This document shows, one piece after another, positions 35,919-45,793 of a DNA stretch of 64,000 nucleotides. How positions within the stretch are numbered: the stretch's first letter is position 1; each line of letters starts with the position of its first letter. The notes under the pieces are model-generated. The model searched no databases. It saw nothing but the letters and a program-made list of their open reading frames with translations, and was not told the DNA's origin. The translations under genes and the position numbers were made by a program. The DNA comes from Vampirovibrio chlorellavorus (GTDB lineage Bacteria; Cyanobacteriota; Vampirovibrionia; Vampirovibrionales; Vampirovibrionaceae). The stretch lies in NCBI GenBank assembly GCA_903866275.1, contig CAIPMU010000011.1, positions 427,163-491,162 on the forward strand, given 5' to 3'.

Positions 35919-37180
35919 AGAGACCAGCCGAAAACGCAAGACGTTCCGTCGGGGGCAAGCCCCTGCTCACCTTGCTCTTGCTGCTGGGCGTTTGTCTGTT
36001 TGCAGGGGGTTGTGATCTCAAAATGCCCTGGGACCCCAAACCCAAGCCCAAAACGGAAGCAGAAGCCCCCGCCGATGAAGGCGGTGGGGAGTCAGAGCCA
36101 CCCACGCCGGTCAATGAACTGGATTTTCTGCCACCGGATATGAAGAAGCTGCCTTTTGAAGAGGTCAACATTCCCACCCACGACGGGCTGGTGATTTATG
36201 GCAGACTCTACGATCCCAGCCTCAAGCCGGAAGGCGCGGACGAAAGCGCAGCCGCCGATTCCACCAGCAGCGACGGCGAAACAGAATACAAAGGCCCCAA
36301 ATACCCGCTGGTCATTCTGTTACACGGACTCGACCGGGACCATACCACCTGGAGCAACCTGCCCGTCTCACTGGTGAAGGCAGGGTACGCAGTGTTTGCC
36401 ATAGATCTGCGCGGTCACGGCAAAAGCACCACCACCGTGCATCAACGTCGGGTCACCTGGCGCCTGTTTCAGCCCGAGCACTGGAAGCAGATGTCCAAGG
36501 ATGTGGACGAGGTGATTCAATTCTTCCAGAAGAGCGAAGATCACCCGGAAGTGGACGGCAAGAACACAGCCCTGATGGGGGCCAAGCTGGGCGCCAATGT
36601 CGCGGTATTCAGCGCGCGGGATATGCAGCCGGTTGTCAAAGCCATGGTACTTATCTCGCCCGGTCTGGACTACAAAGGCATCATTCCCAGCGAAGCCATC
36701 ATCGATTACACCAATCCAGCCCTCCTGATTACAACCCAGGATGATCCCTACTCCTACAAGTCCACCGAGCGGTTGTATAACTGGCTTCTGGGTTTAAAGG
36801 CATTACAAGTCTACAAAAAAATCGGAGATGGCACCGACATGCTCAGCCATCAATCCGCGCTGGGGCAAAACATTACAGAGTGGCTCATTCATCAGATGCC
36901 CTCAGCGGCCATCCAGAAACCGGAGCCCGTGGAAACGATCACTGTGGCACCAGAAGCGCCCACAGAAGACAAAGCCGCTGCCCCCACCGAAGGCAATGCT
37001 GCCAAACCTGCCACGCCCCCTGCCAAAAAGGCATCAGAAACACCCCGCAAGGCCCCACCCAAAAAACCCATCGCCAAACCCGCCGCTAAACGAAGCAAAG
37101 CCAAAGCGCCCAAATCTGCCCCGAAAACACCAGCGGCCTCTTCTCCCGACAACAGCCAGCCCCCCATCCCCGGCGGGTAA
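35915..37180 (+). CDS. Lipoprotein with an alpha/beta-hydrolase fold and Pro/Lys/Ala-rich tail
   Basis: 421 residues. The N-terminus has a lipobox (LLLLLGVCLFAGGC), so it is probably an exported lipoprotein. The hydrolase domain (about 85-330) includes VILLHGLDRDHTTW, FAIDLRGHGKS and the nucleophile elbow LMGAKLGAN. Here the GxSxG serine is Lys224. Acid and histidine regions are TTQDDPYSY and MLSHQSALG. The last 90 residues are Pro/Lys/Ala-rich and disordered. The missing nucleophile suggests a non-catalytic or altered enzyme. It is translationally coupled to the kinase, which suggests a joint function. Confidence 0.82.
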   Translation: MKRPAENARRSVGGKPLLTLLLLLGVCLFAGGCDLKMPWDPKPKPKTEAEAPADEGGGESEPPTPVNELDFLPPDMKKLPFEEVNIPTHDGLVIYGRLYDPSLKPEGADESAAADSTSSDGETEYKGPKYPLVILLHGLDRDHTTWSNLPVSLVKAGYAVFAIDLRGHGKSTTTVHQRRVTWRLFQPEHWKQMSKDVDEVIQFFQKSEDHPEVDGKNTALMGAKLGANVAVFSARDMQPVVKAMVLISPGLDYKGIIPSEAIIDYTNPALLITTQDDPYSYKSTERLYNWLLGLKALQVYKKIGDGTDMLSHQSALGQNITEWLIHQMPSAAIQKPEPVETITVAPEAPTEDKAAAPTEGNAAKPATPPAKKASETPRKAPPKKPIAKPAAKRSKAKAPKSAPKTPAASSPDNSQPPIPGG

Positions 37181-37268
37181 CAGACCACGTCTCTCGCACA
37201 GCGTAAATACAGCCTACCCCACAGGCATGCACACAGGCTGAAGCAACCACCACAAGCTTATTGTAAGG

Positions 37269-38165
37269 CTATTGAACCGAGAAAGGCTCCACCGAAGGCG
37301 TTCGGGCAATCGAAACTACCGTGGGCTGCTTCATGGCCAACGCCTGAAAGGGCATGCGACGGCTGGTCTCATAGAACTGATCCGGAGCGGCAGTCACGAA
37401 ATAATCCACGCTGGCCACATCGCGCCCGGTCGATTGCGGGTTGGCCAAAGCAGTTTCCGCCAGCAGGCGTTTGGCCTCCAACGCCATAAAAACCGCAGGA
37501 TCCAGAATCTCGGCCTCTGGCATCAGGGCCGCAATCTGATCCATGACATAGGGGTAATGGGTACAGCCCAAAATCACCGCTTCCACCTGCTGGGCCGATA
37601 AAATGCCAGTAAACCCGGCCAATAATTCGGCACAGGCGGCTGTGTTACCACCGCCTTCTTCAATCACCGTGGCCAGATTGCCACAAGCCAACTGAGTCAG
37701 GCGAACGTCAGCCTGCAAGTCCGTCAATAACTTGGGATAGCGGTGAGAGGCCACCGTGGCCGGGGTAGCCATCAAGCCCACATGGCTATAGCGGGCATCC
37801 GTTTTCAGCCAGCGGCAAATGGGAGTCACGGGATCCACAAAGGGCACCGCCGGCTGCCGTTGAGCCGACTCGCGTTCAAACACATGGGCCGCCACCGAAG
37901 CAGCCGTATTGCAGGCCACCACGACCATCTTGACCTGATGCACCGTAAACAGCCAGTGCAGACAATCTTCCACGTACTGCTCCACCTCAGCCTGCGTTTT
38001 CTGCCCATACGGCATGTGCAAGGTGTCGCCCAGATACACAAAATGCTCGTCCGGCAGGGTGTGCATCAGCCGATCCAGCACCCGCAACCCACCGAGGCCG
38101 GAATCAAAGATGCCGATCGGATGTGGGGCCAAAACGGCCTGCTGTGTGCGTGAAGATTCGGGCAT
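37269..38165 (-). CDS. murI: Glutamate racemase
   Basis: 298 residues. Family motifs: IGIFDSGLGGLRVL (first catalytic area), FVYLGDTLHMPYG, VVACNTAAS with the first catalytic Cys, and LGCTHYPY with the second catalytic Cys. MurI makes D-glutamate for peptidoglycan. It starts 10 nt after the stop of the N-acetylmuramoyl-L-alanine amidase, so the two cell-wall genes form an operon. All catalytic residues are present. Confidence 0.95.
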   Translation of the reverse strand: MPESSRTQQAVLAPHPIGIFDSGLGGLRVLDRLMHTLPDEHFVYLGDTLHMPYGQKTQAEVEQYVEDCLHWLFTVHQVKMVVVACNTAASVAAHVFERESAQRQPAVPFVDPVTPICRWLKTDARYSHVGLMATPATVASHRYPKLLTDLQADVRLTQLACGNLATVIEEGGGNTAACAELLAGFTGILSAQQVEAVILGCTHYPYVMDQIAALMPEAEILDPAVFMALEAKRLLAETALANPQSTGRDVASVDYFVTAAPDQFYETSRRMPFQALAMKQPTVVSIARTPSVEPFSVQ

Positions 38166-38174
38166 AAAAAAGGC

Positions 38175-40208
38175 TTACCGGGCGCTGGCTGAGACGCGTG
38201 TTTTCAAGTAGTCTACAACACCGTCTGCAATTGCGCGAGCGGTTTTAGCCTTACGCTCGTATGTCTGTAAATCACTCAACTCATTGGGATTCGACACATA
38301 ACCCACCTCGCACAGAATCGCAGGCACGTCGGTGTGGTGAATGACGTAGAACCGAGCCTGTTTCACACCGCCATTACGCACGGGGATGCTGTTGATCTCC
38401 CGTTCCTGCACCCGGCGGGCCAGCGCGACACTTTGCGGTGTAAAGAAGTAGGTTTCGATCCCGCTGAGTGAGGGGTTTACCGAGGCGTTGTGGTGAATAC
38501 TGATAAACAGATCGGGGTGAATCTGGTTGGTAATGGCCGTAATTTGCGGCAAGGGCAGGAAAATATCCGTGCTGCGGGTCATATAGACCTTAAAGCCCTT
38601 GGCCGTCAGGGCATCCCGCAACATCAAGGCTAACGAGAGGTTCAAATCTTTCTCGAATACGCCGGTGCGATTGGCCCCAATATCTTTACCGCCATGGCCA
38701 GCATCGACCACAATCCGGGCAGGGAAGGGGGCCTTACCCGCGAGACCTATCAGATTGCCCAGGGTATTACCCGCATTGGGACTCGCCGAATGGTCATCTG
38801 ATACCAGCAATTCCAAGACCTTACCGTCATCGGACAAGGTGGGAACCACACGCACCCCGGGTCCAGCCAGCATCACAGTCAGCTTGCTATTGGGCTGGCC
38901 GTCTGTCAGTGGATCAAGGCGCATTTTTTCCAGCTCGGGATACTGCTTCTGATCCACAGTAATCACAGCAGGATTTGCCGCCTCATTGAGCAGATCCAGC
39001 ACCACGCGGTCATCCCGCTTGATAAATCGGTGCACAATCGGTGAGCTGGCCGACAGACGAATCACGGTGCCGTTGCTCTCCCGCTTGAGATCGATGCTTT
39101 GAATCTCACCCAGTCGGGTATTGGCCGATAACTTGTTGATGGAGGTGCTGGAATACGGCGTCAATGCCAGCATACTGCGATCGCTACCGGGGTAGATGGA
39201 CTCAAACTGATCGGGCAGGTTACTCTGAATGACCACCCGCACGGTTTTATCGTCAAACTGCCCCAGACGAATCTGCTGAAACGCCTCATTCCCACCATTA
39301 ATGGGGGCTAACTGGGCACGGTTGCTCAACACGGCGTTTTCCAGATCCAGCACCAAACGAGTGGGCGCCGTCAGGGTAAACCGGTTTTTAACATGCAGAT
39401 CGGTGCCCGTGGTGCCCTTGATGTAGAGACGATTTTCTTTGTAGAAGACATCTTCAACCACGGTGACCCCGGCCGGTACAGGCGTGCCCAGCACCGAGAA
39501 ACTATTTTTTGCAGCCGACTGAACCGGGGGCACCGGCACCAGCTTTTCCAACGCCAGGGCAGCCACCGGATTAATCACCGGCGGCAAGGGCTGGGCCGCA
39601 TGATTCCCCTTCAGGGGCTTCAGTCTGATATTGCCACCACTCGGGGGAACGGCCGCCAAACCAGCGACTGAATTACTTGCAACCGGGCCAGCCGTCGCAG
39701 GCAATGGCGCAGACAAGGCGGCCGCAGTCGTCGCGACACCCTCTAAATTCACTTTCAATACGTTGCCTTCAAAACCGGGAGTCAGGTGAGAGAGGGTGCG
39801 GCTATCATTCACATACACAATCGCTCTCACCGCCGTGTAAAACGGACTATAATGATCGGTCAGTTCAACCCGATCGATCCCGTTTTGCTGAATATTAAAC
39901 ACCTTTTGTGAACCAATGACTTGTGCGTTGGGAATATCCACCAGCAAACGATAGGGCGAGGGAAGGCGCAGCACGGAAAAATTACGGGTCTCACCACTCC
40001 CAAAAGGGCGGTTGGCATTCAGAACCAGAGAACGGCCATCCGGACTGAGCTGAACCCCGACTATACCCAGAGCTTCCGTAGACTGAAGAGCCGATGGACT
40101 GGATTCAGCCCAAGATACTGGCACTGTGACAGCCACCCCACCACTCCACAACAGCAACATCGCGGACAGGGTACTGAGAACACGCTTTGTACGGGTCAAA
40201 CACACCAT
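38175..40208 (-). CDS. N-acetylmuramoyl-L-alanine amidase with AMIN domains
   Basis: 677 residues. A signal peptide (MLLLWSGGVAVTVPVSWA) is followed by two AMIN-like regions (for example YRLLVDIPNAQV and TRLVLDLENAV), a third beta-rich segment and the C-terminal amidase_3 domain from about residue 500. Zinc and catalytic residues are in DAGHGGKD, FEKDLNLS, FISIHHNAS and LCEVGYVSN. It cleaves the amide bond between MurNAc and the peptide in the periplasm; AMIN domains target it to septa or pili. ATG 40208 has GGGAG upstream. It precedes murI in the same operon. Confidence 0.93.
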   Translation of the reverse strand: MVCLTRTKRVLSTLSAMLLLWSGGVAVTVPVSWAESSPSALQSTEALGIVGVQLSPDGRSLVLNANRPFGSGETRNFSVLRLPSPYRLLVDIPNAQVIGSQKVFNIQQNGIDRVELTDHYSPFYTAVRAIVYVNDSRTLSHLTPGFEGNVLKVNLEGVATTAAALSAPLPATAGPVASNSVAGLAAVPPSGGNIRLKPLKGNHAAQPLPPVINPVAALALEKLVPVPPVQSAAKNSFSVLGTPVPAGVTVVEDVFYKENRLYIKGTTGTDLHVKNRFTLTAPTRLVLDLENAVLSNRAQLAPINGGNEAFQQIRLGQFDDKTVRVVIQSNLPDQFESIYPGSDRSMLALTPYSSTSINKLSANTRLGEIQSIDLKRESNGTVIRLSASSPIVHRFIKRDDRVVLDLLNEAANPAVITVDQKQYPELEKMRLDPLTDGQPNSKLTVMLAGPGVRVVPTLSDDGKVLELLVSDDHSASPNAGNTLGNLIGLAGKAPFPARIVVDAGHGGKDIGANRTGVFEKDLNLSLALMLRDALTAKGFKVYMTRSTDIFLPLPQITAITNQIHPDLFISIHHNASVNPSLSGIETYFFTPQSVALARRVQEREINSIPVRNGGVKQARFYVIHHTDVPAILCEVGYVSNPNELSDLQTYERKAKTARAIADGVVDYLKTRVSASAR

Positions 40209-40384
40209 CTGTTTTTCTCCCTAGCTCCTGGGCTAAAAAACTAACTCTGTCGAGAGGGAGCTTCCATTGCACAAAAACCCTGAGAGAGAGGAACACAGCG
40301 TCTGGCGGTTTTTGTCATTGGGAAGTCCGCTTGAATCATTGAATTCTGATATACCAATGATAACACACAGTCTTTACTATATTA

Positions 40385-40425
40385 AGTGTAGCGGTTTTTA
40401 AGGGGAAATAAAACCCCCCTGAGTT
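40385..40425 (-). terminator. Possible terminator downstream of pilT
   Basis: On the minus strand AGGGGGG and CCCCTT flank an 8-nt A/T-rich spacer and are followed by AAAA-rich sequence. The stem is short, so it is a weak candidate. A second dyad (GTCGCCA/TGGCGAC, 40445-40473) overlaps the pilT stop codon. Confidence 0.3.
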
Positions 40426-40462
40426 CAATTCCTTACAAAACCGGGTCGCCAGAAGCCATCGG

Positions 40463-41641
40463 CTATTGGCGACTCGTCCCGTGAAACGCACCGCGCAACA
40501 TCTGCTGAAGCTCTGTCGGATTCTCGGATACCGACATCGCTTCCTCCGGGGTAATCATATTGTTTCGGAAACACCAGTAGAGTGAATAGTTGAGGCTACG
40601 CGCGCCTTCAAACTCGGCAGTTTTAAGCAGTTCGTAAATTTCACCCATTTCATCCCGCAAAATGTAATCCCGAATGGCTGGAGAAACAACCATGATCTCG
40701 GAAACCGCCATACGACCGTTCCCTTCAGCCCGTTTGACAAGACGCTGTGAAATCGTTCCTTGTAAAACACCCGCCAGCTGGTTGCGAATGGAATCGCGCT
40801 CGTAAGGTTCAAAGGCATTGATGATCCGGTTAATCGTTTGCACGGAATCGGTGGTGTGCAAGGTCGAAACCACCAGGTGACCCGTCTCAGCAGCGTGCAA
40901 GGCGGCCATCATGGTTTCCCGGTCCCGCATCTCCCCAATCAGAATGACATCCGGATCCTGACGCAAGGCGTACTTCACGCCGTTGGGAAAGGTATCCGTA
41001 TCCAGACCCAACTGGCGCTGGGTCACCACACACTTGTCACTCTGATAAACATACTCTACCGGATCTTCCAGCGTAACGATGTGCTTGTTTTTGGTGCGGT
41101 TAATGGTGTTCAGCAAGGCGGCCAGCGTGGTAGACTTCCCGGAACCCGTTGGTCCTGTAACCAGCACCAATCCTTTGTGCAATTCCGCAAAACGGGTCAA
41201 AACGGGCGGATGTCCCAGCTCTTCCAGCGTGGGGATCTTCAGGGTAATCAAACGCATAACCAGACCCAGCCGCCCCATCTCATAGAACAGGTTGACCCGG
41301 AACCGGCAAGTGTTATCCAGCATGAAGCTGAAGTCAAAGTCCGTTCGGTTCTTTAACCGGGGCAAAATTTTTGCCGGAATAATGCTTTTGGCAAACTGAT
41401 GCACGGCCGTTTCCGTTAAGGCCGGGATTCGGGTCGCCACCATGTCCCCGTCTTTCCGCAAAACCGGCGGCACACCCACACGCAAGTGAATATCCGAGAT
41501 CCCCTGAGCAATAGCCATCCGCAAAAAAGTATTCAGATCCATCGACAGGGGAGAAGCACCCTCCTCGGGCGTTCCCGCAACAGCATCTTCAACCGATTCG
41601 ATAGATTCACCCAAAGAGAGGTAACTCGAGTTGTCGCTCAT
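40463..41641 (-). CDS. pilT: Type IV pilus retraction ATPase PilT
   Basis: 392 residues. An N-terminal PAS-like domain ([21 protein letters not shown]) precedes the RecA-like motor: Walker [11 protein letters not shown], Asp box/Walker [15 protein letters not shown] and His box [12 protein letters not shown]. The PilT-specific AIRNLIRE-type motif appears as [10 protein letters not shown] near 320. It drives pilus disassembly and twitching. It overlaps the serS stop by 4 nt, so both are probably in one transcript. The N-terminal 30 residues ([17 protein letters not shown]) are an extension. Subtype (PilT versus PilU) is not certain. Confidence 0.93.
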   Translation of the reverse strand: MSDNSSYLSLGESIESVEDAVAGTPEEGASPLSMDLNTFLRMAIAQGISDIHLRVGVPPVLRKDGDMVATRIPALTETAVHQFAKSIIPAKILPRLKNRTDFDFSFMLDNTCRFRVNLFYEMGRLGLVMRLITLKIPTLEELGHPPVLTRFAELHKGLVLVTGPTGSGKSTTLAALLNTINRTKNKHIVTLEDPVEYVYQSDKCVVTQRQLGLDTDTFPNGVKYALRQDPDVILIGEMRDRETMMAALHAAETGHLVVSTLHTTDSVQTINRIINAFEPYERDSIRNQLAGVLQGTISQRLVKRAEGNGRMAVSEIMVVSPAIRDYILRDEMGEIYELLKTAEFEGARSLNYSLYWCFRNNMITPEEAMSVSENPTELQQMLRGAFHGTSRQ

Positions 41642-42942
41642 ACCAATTCCTTGCTTCTGGCTTCTACTGTCAGTCGGGTCACCCCGTTTCTGAAGTATGG
41701 CAGCAAGGCTTGGGGAATCACCACCTCCTGATGGCTGATTTGATAATTTTCCAGAATGGCCGCCAGCGTGCGACCCACGGCCAAACCAGACCCATTGAGG
41801 GTATGCACGAACGCAGGCTTGCCCGTGGCTTCAGCGCGGTACTTCAGGCCAATGCGGCGCGCCTGAAAATCGCTAAACACGCTACAACTGGAGATCTCCC
41901 GGTAGACTCCCTGCGCGGGCATCCACACTTCCAAATCAAAGCATCGGGCCGCAGAGAACCCAATATCACCGGCACACAGTTCCACCACCCGGTAAGGGAG
42001 CTCCAATAATTGCAGAATGCGCTCGGCATCGGCCAGCAGCTTCATATGCTCAGCTTCCGAATCCTCCGGTCGAACCAGCTTGACCAATTCAACCTTATCG
42101 AACTGGTGCTGACGGATCAGGCCTCGGGTATCCTTGCCAGCACTACCTGCCTCTCTGCGGAAACAGGGGGTGTACGCGGTCATGTATATCGGCAATTGGC
42201 TTTCCGAGAGCAGCTCACCACTGTAAAGGTTGGTCACCGGCACTTCCGCAGTCGGAATTAGGAACAATTCATCATCCTTGCACCGGAACATATCGGCTTC
42301 GAATTTGGGCAACTGGCCAGTACCGGTCATCGCCTGCCGGTTCACCAGAAAAGGGGGCAACACTTCCTCATAGCCGTGCGCCGTATGCGTATCCAGCATG
42401 AAGTTAATCAAGGCGCGGGACAAACGCGAACCATCGCCACGAATGACCGAAAACCGGGATTGAGCGATTTTCACACCTCGGTCAAAATCGAGAATGCCCA
42501 ACGCGGGCCCCACATCGAAATGTGCTAAAGGCTCAGCGCAAGGACGACTTTTCAATGCATCACCCCAGGTGCGTAAAACCACATTCTCACTCTCATCCGC
42601 GCCATCCGGGGTTTGAGGCAAGGGCAGGTTAGGCAAATCCATTACCAGCAGGCTTTGTTGCTCCGCCAGCTCTTCCTTCTGCTGTTCCAGCAATTTGATT
42701 CGCTCAGCCAGTACACGCGTTTCCGCCTGAATGGCATCGGTATCCTGACCCGCTTTTTTGGCCTGGGCAATCTGCTGGGTCATCTGATTTCGCTGACTGC
42801 GCAGCGCCTCTTCCTCCTGCAACAACTCGCGGCGCTGCACATCCAGCCGACTGATCTCATCAATCGACAGCTCCGGCTTCCGACGTTTCAGGGCCGCATT
42901 CACCACATCCGGGGTTTCACGAATCAGTTTAATATCCAGCAT
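41638..42942 (-). CDS. serS: Seryl-tRNA synthetase
   Basis: 434 residues from ATG 42942 (an extra ATG at 42945 adds one Met). The N-terminal tRNA-binding coiled coil (about 25-105) is followed by class II synthetase motifs: [12 protein letters not shown] (motif 1 region), [25 protein letters not shown] (motif 2) and [17 protein letters not shown] (motif 3). It charges tRNA-Ser. Its stop overlaps pilT by 4 nt. A short membrane-protein frame lies upstream. No unusual features. Confidence 0.97.
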   Translation of the reverse strand: MLDIKLIRETPDVVNAALKRRKPELSIDEISRLDVQRRELLQEEEALRSQRNQMTQQIAQAKKAGQDTDAIQAETRVLAERIKLLEQQKEELAEQQSLLVMDLPNLPLPQTPDGADESENVVLRTWGDALKSRPCAEPLAHFDVGPALGILDFDRGVKIAQSRFSVIRGDGSRLSRALINFMLDTHTAHGYEEVLPPFLVNRQAMTGTGQLPKFEADMFRCKDDELFLIPTAEVPVTNLYSGELLSESQLPIYMTAYTPCFRREAGSAGKDTRGLIRQHQFDKVELVKLVRPEDSEAEHMKLLADAERILQLLELPYRVVELCAGDIGFSAARCFDLEVWMPAQGVYREISSCSVFSDFQARRIGLKYRAEATGKPAFVHTLNGSGLAVGRTLAAILENYQISHQEVVIPQALLPYFRNGVTRLTVEARSKELV

Positions 42943-43078
42943 CATTCCATCCAGCGGGTGGCGCCGGGTTTTCAGCAGGCCACACGCTTCCCAAAGACAA
43001 TAATAGAAGTATTATACCGCAGGCCTGCCTGGGATTTCCCTTACTCAAATGATGCTAAAAATTAAAAAGCAACTACGA

Positions 43079-43228
43079 TTAGTTGTAGTGCGTCATTTTA
43101 GCCGAATCAATCAGGGCATGGATCCAGAATGCCACCCCCGCCAAAACAGCCAAAATAATCAAGGTATTGATGAGGTAGGAAAAATATTTAGCGATGAAGA
43201 GCATAATTTGCTGGCGATCAATTTTCAC
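43079..43228 (-). CDS. Small single-pass membrane protein
   Basis: 49 residues if started at GTG 43228, where GAGGG lies 7 nt upstream. One strong transmembrane helix (YLINTLIILAVLAGVAFWI) follows a short basic N-terminus and ends in ALIDSAKMTHYN. It lies upstream of serS on the same strand. Function unknown. The competing plus-strand ORF starts nearby, so the two should be divergent; their starts are the uncertain part. Confidence 0.45.
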   Translation of the reverse strand: MKIDRQQIMLFIAKYFSYLINTLIILAVLAGVAFWIHALIDSAKMTHYN

Positions 43229-44045
43229 ACTGAAACCCTCAAGGTCTACATGCTGCGATCCCTTGTACAACCACAACCGCAATCTTTGCAGTCATGGGAT
43301 TTATCGGCAGACCTGCCAAAAAACTTTAATTTTTTTAATAAGTTATTTTACGCTCGCCCCACTTGCCGCATGGTCAGAGGATAATGAAGCCTGGCCAGAA
43401 CCCGTTTACTTTCCGCAGAGCAACGAACAAACAGCACCCACTGCAGCAAACAAGCCCCCCATATCAAAATCTTCACCACTAACACAGGCAACCGCCAGCA
43501 AAACTGGCGCTGAGCCCAACAGTCCTCATCACCGGCACCGCCTCTGGCCATTTGGCGCCAAAACCGACAAGCCAGATGAGCCCTTCCGCGTTATCCCACC
43601 GAAGCCATCCGCTAAAATCGCCGATCCACCAGCCAGCCCCTACCCTTTGCTTCGGCTAACGATGCCCATCGTAACCGAACAGGGCGTCATCGCGCCGGGC
43701 TTTTATCTGGTCAAACCGGAAACCACCTCCGGCAACTCGAAAATCATCACACCGGCCAACGCCACCATTGACGCCAATAGCCCCTTGCTCCTAACCCGGC
43801 AAAATCAGGTGATGGCCAGGATCGCCATCCATGAGGTGCAATTACCCGATGAAACCATTGCAGAAACCGGCACCCCCAGCCCCATCACCAAGGCCAACCC
43901 TAACATCCCCACCCGACTCAAGATTGAAGCCCTGCTTTCAGATGATCAAAAAACCCTCACACTGCGGGTGAAGACAGGATCGAAGCAGTTTGAGAGTGAC
44001 GCCTTCCCCGTGGGAACGGATCCCCGACGGCTACTGACCTATTAG
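43194..44045 (+). CDS. Secreted Pro/Thr-rich hypothetical protein
   Basis: The open frame is 283 residues. A signal-peptide-like segment (KTLIFLISYFTLAPLAAWS) begins near residue 43, so the true start is probably downstream of ATG 43194 (a TTG at 43263 is possible, but no ribosome site is convincing). The mature part has a Pro/Thr/Ser-rich linker (SSPLTQATASKTGAEPN) and then a compact beta-rich domain (LRLTMPIVTEQGVIAPGFYLVKPE ... TLTLRVKTGSK). The protein is probably periplasmic. The family is not recognised. Confidence 0.6.
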   Translation: MKSIICWRSIFTLKPSRSTCCDPLYNHNRNLCSHGIYRQTCQKTLIFLISYFTLAPLAAWSEDNEAWPEPVYFPQSNEQTAPTAANKPPISKSSPLTQATASKTGAEPNSPHHRHRLWPFGAKTDKPDEPFRVIPPKPSAKIADPPASPYPLLRLTMPIVTEQGVIAPGFYLVKPETTSGNSKIITPANATIDANSPLLLTRQNQVMARIAIHEVQLPDETIAETGTPSPITKANPNIPTRLKIEALLSDDQKTLTLRVKTGSKQFESDAFPVGTDPRRLLTY

Positions 44046-44092
44046 GTCCATGAAGCGCCCAGCACAAGCAGGCCATTGAGCCCAAAGCGCCG

Positions 44093-44118
44093 AATCGCCT
44101 TGCCGGAGGGATTTTTTA
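44093..44118 (+). terminator. Possible terminator before glnA
   Basis: AATC-(bulge)-CCT pairs with AGG-GATT around a 6-nt loop and is followed by TTTTT. It would close the secreted-protein gene 48 nt after its stop. Confidence 0.4.
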
Positions 44119-44225
44119 CGGCTAGCCATCTGCTTGTGTTTTCGGTACAATAAGTCTCCGACAGCGTGATCGAATTCCCGTTGCCATTTTGTGGTTGCGT
44201 TTTTATAGCCAGGAAGGATTTTCTT

Positions 44226-45593
44226 ATGTCGAAAGTTGAACTCCCTGTGACGTCCGGTCGCCCCAACCGTTCCGTGCAGGACATTTTAAAAGAAGCCAAG
44301 GATAAAAAAGTAAAACTCATCCGGCTTCAGTTCGTGGATATTCACGGGATGCCCAAGAGCATGTCCATCCACGTTCACCAGCTGGAAAAAGTGCTCAACA
44401 ACGAGATCATGCTGGACGGCTCCTCGATTGCCGGTTTCCGCACCATTGAGACTTCGGATATGTTCTTCTACCCCGATCTCAGCACCTTCACGGTGATGCC
44501 ATGGTCGGAAGGCGGACGGGCTGTGGCGCGCGTGATTTGCGACATCTACAACCCGGATGGCACTCCGTTTGATGGCTGCCCTCGCAACAACCTGAAACGC
44601 GTTATGCAGGAAGCCAATAAACTGGGCTACACCTACAACGTGGGGCCAGAACTGGAGTTCTTCCTGTTCAAGCGCAACCCGGATGGCACCATCTCCACCG
44701 AAACCCATGACGCCGCTGGTTACTACGACATCGGCCCGGATGACATGGGCGAACTGGTGCGTGGTGAAATCGTGGACACCCTGGAAAATCTGGGTTTTGA
44801 AATGGAAGCCGACCACCACGAAGTGGCCCGCGGTCAACATGAAATCGACTTTAAATATGCCGATGCCTTGTCGCAAGCCGACAACGTGACCACCGTCAAA
44901 ATCATCACCCGCATGATTGCCGCCAAACATGGCCTGCATGCCTCCTTTATGCCCAAGCCCGTCTTCGGTGTGAACGGCTCCGGGATGCACTGCAACCAGT
45001 CACTGGCTAAAATCGGCGGCGGCAACGCCTTCTACGATGAAAACGGTGATTACCAACTGTCTCAAACCTCCATGCACTACATTGGCGGCTTGCTGAAAAA
45101 CATCCGTGGCATCACGGCCATCACCAACCCCTTGGTGAACAGCTACAAACGTCTAGTGCCTGGTTACGAAGCGCCGGTATACGTGGCCTGGTCCGCAGCC
45201 AACCGCAGCGCCCTGTTGCGTGTTCCCGCCAAACGCGGCAACGCCACCCGCGTCGAGTTGCGCTCGCCGGATCCTGCGGCCAACCCCTACCTGGCCTTTG
45301 CGGCCATGTTGCTGGCGGGTCTGGACGGCGTGAAAAACAAGATCGAACCGCCCAACCCCGTGACCGCCAACATCTACAAGCTGTCGGCCAACGAGCGCAT
45401 TGAGCAGGACATTCCCGCATTGCCGGGCAGCCTGTACGAAGCACTGGAAGAAATGCGCAACAGTAGTGTTGCCAAAGAAGCGCTGGGTGAGCACATCTTC
45501 GGAGAATTCCTGAAAACCAAGACCATCGAGTGGGATGCCTATCGCACCGATGTCACCCCTTGGGAACTGGATCGCTACATGGCTCGCTACTAA
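44226..45593 (+). CDS. glnA: Glutamine synthetase type I
   Basis: 455 residues from ATG 44226, chosen for the AGGAAGGA ribosome site 7 nt upstream; an in-frame ATG at 44166 has none. The family blocks are LQFVDIHGMPKSM, the DGSSIAGF loop, a glutamate/metal motif EFFLFKRNPDG, HEIDFKYADAL, NGSGMHCNQSL and the ATP-binding KRLVPGYEAPVYVAWSAANRSAL. It condenses ammonia and glutamate with ATP. A tyrosine in NIYKLS occupies the position of the GSI adenylylation site, but use of that regulation is not shown. A perfect terminator follows. Confidence 0.96.
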   Translation: MSKVELPVTSGRPNRSVQDILKEAKDKKVKLIRLQFVDIHGMPKSMSIHVHQLEKVLNNEIMLDGSSIAGFRTIETSDMFFYPDLSTFTVMPWSEGGRAVARVICDIYNPDGTPFDGCPRNNLKRVMQEANKLGYTYNVGPELEFFLFKRNPDGTISTETHDAAGYYDIGPDDMGELVRGEIVDTLENLGFEMEADHHEVARGQHEIDFKYADALSQADNVTTVKIITRMIAAKHGLHASFMPKPVFGVNGSGMHCNQSLAKIGGGNAFYDENGDYQLSQTSMHYIGGLLKNIRGITAITNPLVNSYKRLVPGYEAPVYVAWSAANRSALLRVPAKRGNATRVELRSPDPAANPYLAFAAMLLAGLDGVKNKIEPPNPVTANIYKLSANERIEQDIPALPGSLYEALEEMRNSSVAKEALGEHIFGEFLKTKTIEWDAYRTDVTPWELDRYMARY

Positions 45594-45616
45594 AGCGAAA
45601 TCTTCAAACACCATTC

Positions 45617-45652
45617 CAAAAGGAGCGCCCTCAAAAGCGCTCCTTTTGCTTG
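45617..45652 (+). terminator. Intrinsic terminator after glnA
   Basis: CAAAAGGAGCGC (45617-45628) pairs perfectly with GCGCTCCTTTTG (45637-45648) over an 8-nt loop, giving a 12-bp stem ending in a T-rich arm, 23 nt after the glnA stop. Confidence 0.9.
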
Positions 45653-45793
45653 AACAGTATTGTGAAATGCATGGTGAGAGTTTCAATTGGCCCTTTCCCA
45701 TATTATTTTTTTCAGGTACTCTCATAATCTTCAGTTTCATAGGCATTATTTACCTGAATCTGCTTTGTAATTGTCGGCTAAAGGGTTTCAAAC

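Noticed and set aside
44133..44151. Possible NtcA box upstream of glnA
   Set aside because: TGTG and TACA are 7 nt apart, not the 8 of the GTA-N8-TAC pattern, and no well-spaced -35/-10 pair was found.
44286..44990. 234-codon minus-strand frame over glnA
   Set aside because: Antisense shadow of glutamine synthetase.
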